Below are positions 52,354-59,221 of a DNA stretch of 64,000 nucleotides, piece after piece; the stretch's first letter is position 1, and each line of letters begins with the position of its first letter. A model generated the notes under the pieces. That model did not search any database. It was not told the DNA's origin and was given only the letters and a program-made list of their open reading frames with translations. This DNA is from Nakamurella alba (lineage in GTDB: Bacteria; Actinomycetota; Actinomycetes; Mycobacteriales; Nakamurellaceae). The DNA lies in NCBI RefSeq assembly GCF_009707545.1, contig NZ_WLYK01000011.1, positions 248,001-312,000 of the forward strand. The letters run 5' to 3'. The position numbers and the translations under genes are program-made.

Positions 52354-55049
52354 CGGCCGCGGAGGTACGCACGATGCAGGTGTCCACCCCGCTGCCGGTG
52401 CCGCCGGGCGGTGACTGGTACCGGGTGCTGTCCGGCGCCGTGGTGGTCCGGCCCGTCGACGACCCAGGTGCTCCCGGGGTCGCGGTCCTGCAGGCCGGCG
52501 AGGTGGTGGTGGCCGCGGGACGGCACACCCTGCTGCTCGACCCGGTCGGCAGCGCGGAGGTGCTGCCGCTGGACCCGGCCGATTTCGAGACCCTCTGCGA
52601 GCCGGACACCGTCGCCGGACTGCGCAGCTGGTTCGGGCATCTCGCGGATGCGGCCGGTGGTCAGGCGGGACGGTCCGCGGTCGAGTCCGACACCGATCGC
52701 GAACTGCACCTGGACACGGTCGGGTCGTCCGGTGGCGGCGCCGACAGTCTGTCCGCGCTCGACCTGATCTCCCGGACCGACACCCTGCTCGACGCCGTCG
52801 CGGTGGCTGCCGCATCCGAGGAACGGTCCAGGTCGGAGCGGATGGCAGCGGCCGTGCGCGGCGCCGCCGGACACACGGACCGGGCCGCGGTCGGTGTCCT
52901 CGCCGACGCCGTCCCGCAGCTGCGTCGTGCGGGCGCCGGGACGGTCGTCGACCCGATCGCCGCTGCGCTGGTGCTGCTCGGTGTGCCGGTCGAAGCCGGG
53001 CGCGGACAGCAGGACATCGCCCCCGGCCCCGACCCGCTCGACGACCTGGAACAGCGGGCCGATCGTGGCCGCCGGGTGGTCCGGCGGGTCCAGCTGGTCG
53101 GCGATCCGCGGAAGGACCTCGCCGCTCCGACGGCCACGCTGCTGGCGGGCCGGCTCGTGGTGCTGGTACCGGCCGGGATCGGCGCACGGGTGGTCGATCC
53201 GGCCACCGGCGCCGCCCGCCGGCTGCGATCGGCGGACCTGCCCGCCCTGGGATCCGAGGGACTGGTCGGGATCGTCGAGCTCCCGCGCCGGACCGGACTG
53301 CGCGAGCTGGGACGGCTCGCGGTCCGCGGCAGCGGCCGGGACCTGGCGCTCGCCGGCGCCCTGGCGCTGGCCGCCGGACTGCTGGCCCTGCTGCTGCCCC
53401 AGGCCGGTGGCGCGATCTTCTCCTCGATCGCCCCGGCCCGCGATCACACCCGGCTGGCCGCGCTGGTCGCCGCGTTGATCGGCGTGCTGGTCGCCACCGC
53501 GCTGATCGGTGTCGCCCAGGGGCATCTGGCCACCCGGATCCGGACCCGGGTCGATGCGTCGGCGGGCAATGCCGTCTTCGCCCGGCTGCTCCGGCTGCCT
53601 GCCACCTTTTTCGCCCGGCACGGCGCCGGTAAACTGCTCACCCGGGCCGGCGTGGTCGACCATCTCCGGCAGATCGTCGGCGACTCGTTCGTCGGCGGCC
53701 TGGTCGGCGGCGTCACCGCGCTGTTCAGCGTGGGACTGATCCTCGCCCACAGCACCGCCGCGGGCCTGCTGACCCTCGGACTGGTCGTGGTGCAGGTGCT
53801 GGTGGTGGCTGTGGTCGTGCGGAAGCGCCGGCCGTTGCTGGAGGAGAGTGCCCGCGCCTCACAGGATCTCGCCGGTCTGACCCTGGAGACCATGAAGGGT
53901 GTCAACCGGATCCGGGCGTTCGCCGCCGAGGAGCGGGTGATGGAGCGGGTGGCCGGTGCCTTCGCGACGGTGAGCCGGCTCGGCGCCCGCGACGCGTGGT
54001 GGTCGACCGTGCTGACCACGATGCTCGCCGCCTGGTCCACCATCGGCGTGCTCGCCGTCACCGTCGGCCTGACCCTGGGCGACAGCTCCGACCCGGCCGG
54101 CTACATCGTGCTCACCACCGCGCTCGGCCAGGTGCTGGCCGGGGTGGGAACGCTGACCACGACGGCCCTGTCGCTGATGCTGGTCAAGCCGCAGCTGGAC
54201 CAGCTGCGGCCGATCCTGGACGAGATCCCGGAGCAGTCCGCGGATCCGGAGCCCGACGGGACCGCCGGTGCCACCGGTGCCACCGGTGGTGTCGCCGTCG
54301 CCGTGCCGGAACTCCGCGGTGGGGTGGAACTGTCGTCGGTGTCGTTCCGCTACGCGGCGGACGGCCCGCTGGTGCTGGACGACGTCTCGATCGCCGTCCG
54401 TCCGGGGGAGTTCGTCGCGATCGTCGGGCCCTCCGGTTCCGGCAAGTCCACCCTGCTGCGGCTGCTGCTCGGCTTCGAGCAGCCCGGCACCGGTGTGGTC
54501 AGCTACGACGGCACCCCGCTGGACCGCCTCGACGTCCGCGCGGTGCGCCGGCAGATCGGCACCGTGCTCCAGCACGGCGGTCTGTTCCCCGGCAGCCTGG
54601 CCGACAACATCAAGGGTGGGCGGCCTCTCACCTCTGACGAGATCTGGCAGGCGGCCGACGCCGCCCAGGTGGGTGCGGACATCCGGCGGATGCCGATGGG
54701 CCTGCACACCTTCGTGGTGGAGGGCGCGGCCACGCTGTCCGGCGGTCAGCGGCAGCGGCTGATCATCGCCCGCGCGCTGGCCGGCGCCCCGTCGATGCTC
54801 TACCTGGACGAGGCCACCTCGGCGCTGGACAACATCACGCAGGCCGCGGTCGCCGAGTCGCTGAGCGCGCTCGACGTCACCCGCGTGGTGATCGCGCACC
54901 GGCTCTCCACGGTGCGCGACGCGGACCGCATCCTGGTGCTGGACGGCGGACGCGTGGTGCAGGCCGGCAGCTACCACGAGCTGATCGACACCCCCGGCCT
55001 GTTCGCCGATCTCGCCCGCCGGCAGATGCTGGAGGAGGGCGGGGTCTGA
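52350..55049 (+). CDS. NHLM-type ABC exporter without peptidase, large N-terminal extension
   Basis: The 899-residue second exporter has about 320 residues before the first membrane helix. The first 90 form a beta-rich, cyclic-nucleotide-binding-like roll (DWYRVLSGAVVVRPVDDPGA, VAVLQAGEVVVAAGRHTLLL). Six helices and an ABC domain follow: Walker A VGPSGSGKSTLL (about 695), signature LSGGQRQRLI (about 797), Walker B MLYLDEATSALD and H-loop VIAHRLS. No C39 residues are present. This layout is that of the second ABC protein of NHLM bacteriocin systems. It probably pairs with the peptidase-containing exporter as a heterodimer. Translation is coupled by a 4-nt overlap. Confidence 0.9.
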   Translation: MTAAEVRTMQVSTPLPVPPGGDWYRVLSGAVVVRPVDDPGAPGVAVLQAGEVVVAAGRHTLLLDPVGSAEVLPLDPADFETLCEPDTVAGLRSWFGHLADAAGGQAGRSAVESDTDRELHLDTVGSSGGGADSLSALDLISRTDTLLDAVAVAAASEERSRSERMAAAVRGAAGHTDRAAVGVLADAVPQLRRAGAGTVVDPIAAALVLLGVPVEAGRGQQDIAPGPDPLDDLEQRADRGRRVVRRVQLVGDPRKDLAAPTATLLAGRLVVLVPAGIGARVVDPATGAARRLRSADLPALGSEGLVGIVELPRRTGLRELGRLAVRGSGRDLALAGALALAAGLLALLLPQAGGAIFSSIAPARDHTRLAALVAALIGVLVATALIGVAQGHLATRIRTRVDASAGNAVFARLLRLPATFFARHGAGKLLTRAGVVDHLRQIVGDSFVGGLVGGVTALFSVGLILAHSTAAGLLTLGLVVVQVLVVAVVVRKRRPLLEESARASQDLAGLTLETMKGVNRIRAFAAEERVMERVAGAFATVSRLGARDAWWSTVLTTMLAAWSTIGVLAVTVGLTLGDSSDPAGYIVLTTALGQVLAGVGTLTTTALSLMLVKPQLDQLRPILDEIPEQSADPEPDGTAGATGATGGVAVAVPELRGGVELSSVSFRYAADGPLVLDDVSIAVRPGEFVAIVGPSGSGKSTLLRLLLGFEQPGTGVVSYDGTPLDRLDVRAVRRQIGTVLQHGGLFPGSLADNIKGGRPLTSDEIWQAADAAQVGADIRRMPMGLHTFVVEGAATLSGGQRQRLIIARALAGAPSMLYLDEATSALDNITQAAVAESLSALDVTRVVIAHRLSTVRDADRILVLDGGRVVQAGSYHELIDTPGLFADLARRQMLEEGGV

Positions 55050-55207
55050 GCCCTGCGACGCCGTCGGGTGCCCGACTGCGCCGGAGGCGCACGCCGGGCG
55101 GCGGACCACGTCCGGGTCGGTTCGGGGCGCGCCCGATGGAGTACCCGCCGGGCCGGTCACCGCCGGCGCGAGTACGGCTCCCGGGGCAGGCCCGGCACCG
55201 TCAGGGC

Positions 55208-56179
55208 TCAGAACAGGCCCTGGCCGACCACCGGCTCCACCGAGTCGAAGAGGGCGGAGACCGACTCGCCGTCGTGGATCCGGCGCATCGCCTCGGCCAG
55301 CGCCGGGGCGATCGAGAGCACCGTCAGCTCCGGGATCATCGACTCGGCGGCGATCGGAACCGTGTTGGTACAGACGATCTCGCGGACGTTCGGCAGTGCG
55401 GCGATCCGCTTGACCGCACCGTCGGCGAACAGCCCGTGGGTGCAGGCCACCCGGATGGACCGGGCGCCGAGGTCGTTGAGGTGCCGGACCAGCTCGACGA
55501 CGGTGGAGCCCTTGGCGATCTCGTCGTCCAGCACGATGACATCGCGGCCGGCCACCTCGCCGATCACCGAGGTGATCGCCACCCGGTCGTCGGCGAACCG
55601 CTGCTTCGCACCGGCCGCGACCGGCACCCCGAGCAGCCGCGCGAAGGAGGCCGCCTCCTTGGCGTTGCCGAGGTCGGGGGAGACGACGGTGGTCCGCGAC
55701 AGGTCGTCACCGGCGAAGTGCCGGGCCAACTCACGCAGCGCGTGCAGGTGGTCCACCGGCACACTGAAGAACCCGTGGATCTGCGGGGAGTGCAGGGTCA
55801 TCACCAGCACCCGGTCGGCGCCGGCGGTGACCATCAGGTCGGCCATCAGCCGGCCACCGATGGAGATGCGGGGCGCGTCCTTCTTGTCCGACCGGGCGTA
55901 GGCGTAGTGCGGCATGACGACGGTGACCCGGCCGGCCGAGGCGCCGCGGGCGGCGTCCACCATCAGCAGCAGCTCGACCAGGTGTTCCTGCACCGGGGTG
56001 ACCAGCGGCTGCACCAGGAAGACGTCCCGCTCCCGGCAGTTCGCCTGCAGCTGCACCTCGAGGCAGTCGTTGGCGAAGCGCTGCGTCCGCACCGGGAGCA
56101 GCGGGATCCCGAGCTGGGCGCAGACCTCGGCGGCCAGTTGCGGATGGGCGCTGCCGCTGAACACTGCGATGTCGCGCAC
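55208..56179 (-). CDS. prs: Ribose-phosphate pyrophosphokinase
   Basis: The 323-residue enzyme makes PRPP from ribose-5-phosphate and ATP. Visible are IAVFSGSAHPQLAAEVCAQLG, RERDVFLVQPL, the flexible loop YARSDKKDAPRISIGGRLMADL, the PRPP loop VIVLDDEIAKGSTV (usually VDDMIDTGGT, so this is a divergent version) and ATHGLFADGAV-like VACTHGLFADGAVKRI. The divergent PRPP loop and position outside a glmU-prs pair suggest a second copy beside a housekeeping gene elsewhere. GTG 56179 is the start. It is convergent with the peptide-export operon. Confidence 0.88.
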   Translation of the reverse strand: MRDIAVFSGSAHPQLAAEVCAQLGIPLLPVRTQRFANDCLEVQLQANCRERDVFLVQPLVTPVQEHLVELLLMVDAARGASAGRVTVVMPHYAYARSDKKDAPRISIGGRLMADLMVTAGADRVLVMTLHSPQIHGFFSVPVDHLHALRELARHFAGDDLSRTTVVSPDLGNAKEAASFARLLGVPVAAGAKQRFADDRVAITSVIGEVAGRDVIVLDDEIAKGSTVVELVRHLNDLGARSIRVACTHGLFADGAVKRIAALPNVREIVCTNTVPIAAESMIPELTVLSIAPALAEAMRRIHDGESVSALFDSVEPVVGQGLF

Positions 56180-56236
56180 GATGTCGGCTCTCTCTTCGGG
56201 TGCCGGCCTGTCGCAACCGGTGGGGTCCCGGGTGCC

Positions 56237-58096
56237 TCAGCGACTGTAGCCCTGCACGTCCAGCACCACGCGCACGGTCCCGCCCGACCCGTTGAACAGC
56301 GTGACCGACCCGTTCGCCCCGATCGGGACCAGGATCTGCCCGGCGCTGCTCGCCCCGGACCAGAACTGCATGGTCGAGGTGGCCGGGCGGGAGGTGCCGG
56401 CCGGGTAGACCGTGAGGTAGCCGGTGACACCGGGATTCACCGCGGTGACATTGACCGCGGCCACCGAGGCGCCGGTGGCCGGGACCCCGCCGCGGCCGGC
56501 GATCCTGACGGTGACCGAGGCGCCGGCGGTGAGCGAGGTCCCGGTGTCCAGGAACCGGACCGGCGCGATCGGGGTGAACGACCCGACCCGGGTGCCGGCG
56601 CCGGCGCGGTACCAGCCCTGACCGTCGACGATGATCCGGACCGCGCCGGCCGAGCCGTTGAAGACGGTGATCGAGCCGTCGGTACCGGTACGGACCAGCG
56701 AGAGCGCCGACCGGGACTGGCCGGCGCCGAACTGCATGCTGGAGGCGGCCGGCCGGTTGCTGCCGGTCGGGTAGACGGTGAGGTAGCCGGAGCTCGCGGG
56801 GGAGACGGCGGTCAGGTTGATCGCCACCGTCCCGGCGCCGGTCGCGGGGATGCCGCCCCGCCCGGCCATCTTCACGGTGACTGCGGTGCCGGGGGCGACC
56901 GTCGCCCCGGAGTCGAGGAACCGGCCAGGGGCGATCGGGGTGAACGCGCCGGGATGTGCGGTCGCGCCGCCCACGTAGTAGCCCTGCACGTCGAGCACCA
57001 CCCGTACGGCACTGCCGGTCCCGTTGTAGACGTTCACGGCACCACCGGATCCGGGCCGGGTGATCGACAGGTTCGACACGGTGCGGCCGGCCGGCACCTG
57101 CATGCTGGAGATCGACGGCCGGGCGGTGCCGGCCGGGTAGACGGTCAGGTAGCCGGTCGAGGTGGCGCCGATCGCGCTGGTGTTGACGGCGACGGCGGAC
57201 ACGCCGGAGGTCGGCACGGTGCCGCGGCCGAGCACCTTGACGGTGGCGGTCGCGCCGGGCGCCAACTGCACCCCGGAGTCGTAGAACCGGGCGGTCGGGA
57301 TGACGCCGTACATGCCGGCGACGCCCGGTCGCGGACGCACGGCGCCGGTGAGGTTGTTGCCGCGGTTGTCGGTCGAGGTGGTGTCCACGTCGATCCGGGT
57401 GCCGCACAGCGTGATGTCGAACTGGGCGGCGCTCTGCTGGATCACGAAGCCCTGGGCGGCCTGCGGTGCGGACGAGCTGGCCGATCGCCAGAACACCTGG
57501 GCGCCGACGTTGGCGATGTCGGCGGCGGTGAGCGCCTGCGGCACGCCGATGTACAGGCCAGGCTTGTAGCCGGCCGCCGCGACCACCTTGGTCCAGTTGC
57601 GGATCCACTGGATGATCGTCGCCCGGTTCTGCACGCTGGTCTGCCCGGCGATCTTCGTGTCCTCGACGTTGAGGAAGATCGTCGCCCCGGCCGGGTAGCC
57701 CTGCGCCTTCGCCGCACCGACCACCGCGTTCGCCCGGGTGGTGCCGCGGGCCGGGGTCTTCCAGGCCGAGGTCAGGTAGCCCTGGAACAGACTCACGCTG
57801 TAGCCGAGACCCAGCGCGGTCGAGTACTCGTCCTCCCAGCCGGCCCGCACCTTGTCGTCGGCGCCGGTGTTCACGTCGACGACGTCATGGGTGAAGGCGT
57901 GTGTCTGCAGGCAGCGCAGCACCGACTCACTGTCCGCGCTGATGTTGTCGAACGACTTGGCCCCGGCCGGGACGGTGGTGACCACTGCGGTCGGCACCGG
58001 GTAGGCGGCGGCCGTGGAGGCCGAGGAGACGGCCAGCAGGGCCGACGCGGCCAGGGCGAGGATCAGCGCGGGAGCGAGAGATCGGGACAAACGCAA
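56237..58096 (-). CDS. Secreted DUF1906 glycoside-hydrolase-like protein with three DTR-type repeats
   Basis: About 619 residues from TTG 58096, which has AGGGG six nt upstream; ATG 58168 would add an unlikely extension. A signal peptide (LRLSRSLAPALILALAASAL) is cut near AAA-YP. The next 220 residues match the DUF1906/Rv2525c-type TIM-barrel fold: KSFDNISADSE, YSVSLFQGYL, AGATIFLNVEDTK, YKPGLYIGVP and FWRSA, with an acidic residue where GH25-like enzymes have their catalytic acid. Three ~120-residue repeats follow, the same kind as in the exoproteins at 12-19 kb, ending DVQGYY, DGQGWY and DVQGYS. A wall-associated role is inferred. Confidence 0.8.
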   Translation of the reverse strand: MRLSRSLAPALILALAASALLAVSSASTAAAYPVPTAVVTTVPAGAKSFDNISADSESVLRCLQTHAFTHDVVDVNTGADDKVRAGWEDEYSTALGLGYSVSLFQGYLTSAWKTPARGTTRANAVVGAAKAQGYPAGATIFLNVEDTKIAGQTSVQNRATIIQWIRNWTKVVAAAGYKPGLYIGVPQALTAADIANVGAQVFWRSASSSAPQAAQGFVIQQSAAQFDITLCGTRIDVDTTSTDNRGNNLTGAVRPRPGVAGMYGVIPTARFYDSGVQLAPGATATVKVLGRGTVPTSGVSAVAVNTSAIGATSTGYLTVYPAGTARPSISSMQVPAGRTVSNLSITRPGSGGAVNVYNGTGSAVRVVLDVQGYYVGGATAHPGAFTPIAPGRFLDSGATVAPGTAVTVKMAGRGGIPATGAGTVAINLTAVSPASSGYLTVYPTGSNRPAASSMQFGAGQSRSALSLVRTGTDGSITVFNGSAGAVRIIVDGQGWYRAGAGTRVGSFTPIAPVRFLDTGTSLTAGASVTVRIAGRGGVPATGASVAAVNVTAVNPGVTGYLTVYPAGTSRPATSTMQFWSGASSAGQILVPIGANGSVTLFNGSGGTVRVVLDVQGYSR

Positions 58097-58214
58097 CGAA
58101 AACCCCTGGTACGTCGGCGCGCTCCGGGCGCGGCACGGTCCGGTGCCCGCCGATCGGCGGGTTCCCATCACATCACGATCGGGTGTGGGCAGTGTGTGAA
58201 GGGTGTGGGGACGG

Positions 58215-58239
58215 GTTTGCCCGATTCGCGCCGTGGGCA
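58215..58239 (+). promoter_or_regulatory. Possible stress-sigma (SigB/SigF-type) promoter for the CsbD-like gene
   Basis: GTTT (58215-58218), 16 nt, then GGGCA (58235-58239) resembles the GTTT-N14-16-GGGTA pattern. It lies 135 nt before the CsbD-like start. CsbD genes are stress-sigma controlled in other bacteria. Confidence 0.3.
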
Positions 58240-58374
58240 CAGGCGTGGTGTCCGGATCGGGTGCACAGAGGTCCGACCGGATGCCGGAACCGGTCACAGC
58301 GGTCCGCCAGCAGGTGCTGGCGACGCTCGTCGGTACCGGTCTCAATTCTCGTTCCAGCAACACGGAGGTGCGAC

Positions 58375-58560
58375 ATGGGTATCGGCGACAAGATCCAGCA
58401 CGCAGCGGAAGAGGCGGCCGGGAAGGTCAAGGAGAAGCTCGGTTCCGCCACCGACAACGAGGACATGGAGGCGGAAGGCCGCGGCGAGCAGTCGAAGGCC
58501 AACGTCAAGCAGGCCGGCGACAAGCTCAAGGACGCCGCGGACAACGTGCTCGGCCGCTGA
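58375..58560 (+). CDS. CsbD-like general stress protein
   Basis: The 61-residue, highly charged helical protein (MGIGDKIQHAAEEAAGKVKE, then NEDMEAEGRGEQSKANVKQA and a DKLKDAADNVLGR end) matches the CsbD family, small proteins induced under general stress. Their biochemical role is unknown. GGAGG at 58364-58368 precedes ATG 58375. A strong hairpin follows the stop. Confidence 0.9.
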   Translation: MGIGDKIQHAAEEAAGKVKEKLGSATDNEDMEAEGRGEQSKANVKQAGDKLKDAADNVLGR

Positions 58561-58575
58561 TCGGCTGACTTCCTG

Positions 58576-58609
58576 GTGCCCCGCTCCGCCACCGCGCGGA
58601 GCGGGGCAC
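58576..58609 (+). terminator. Hairpin terminator after the CsbD-like gene
   Basis: A perfect 12-bp stem GTGCCCCGCTCC/GGAGCGGGGCAC encloses a 10-nt loop, 15 nt after the stop codon. Confidence 0.75.
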
Positions 58610-58792
58610 TGCCATGTCCGAGGACGCTGACCGGGGACGATGTCCGGGGACGGGCGCACGGCCGGGGTGCACGGCGCACGGCCGGGGTTTACGGCGGTCG
58701 GCCGGCGGCGCTTCGTGCACGACACCGGGTGGCGGTGCCGGTGACCCGGTTGGGTGGGTGCTGCCGGAGGCCCAGGGTTGCCCCGGGCGCGG

Positions 58793-58999
58793 TCAGCCGG
58801 CGGTGCGTCCGTCCGCATCCCCGGGTGCAGGCGACGAGGTCCCGTCGGGATGACCCGCCGGGTCCTCAGGGGCGTCCCCCGGGTGGCGGGGTTCGCCGGG
58901 CGGATTCCGGGCCGGCACCGCGGGCCCCTGGGGCCGCACGGCTGACAGGTACGCGAACCGGTCAGGGGCGGGCAGCAGCCGGCGTTCCTCGTCCGTCAT
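58793..58999 (-). CDS. Small hydrophilic protein, function unknown
   Basis: The 68-residue protein begins MTDEERRLLPAPDRFAYLSA; the rest is rich in Pro, Gly, Asp and Ala and probably disordered. ATG 58999 follows GAGGAG with 5-nt spacing, the best reason to believe the gene. I recognise no family. It lies between the CsbD-like terminator and the large regulator gene, on the same strand as the regulator. Confidence 0.45.
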   Translation of the reverse strand: MTDEERRLLPAPDRFAYLSAVRPQGPAVPARNPPGEPRHPGDAPEDPAGHPDGTSSPAPGDADGRTAG

Positions 59000-59221
59000 C
59001 GGCGCTCCTCGGGTGATGGTCCGATCGGGGGTCGTCCCCGGGGCAGGGTTCTCCCCGGATCTGTCACCACCGTCCCGCGCCGACCTTGTCAGCACCTTGT
59101 CGCGTCAGGTCGACACCGACCCTGTGTCACACCGGCCGTCGTTGCGACGGTTCCTGCCGCGTCACGCCCGTGTCGTGTCCGCCGGTGTCACATCGGTCCT
59201 GCCGCATCGGTTCCCGCCGCA

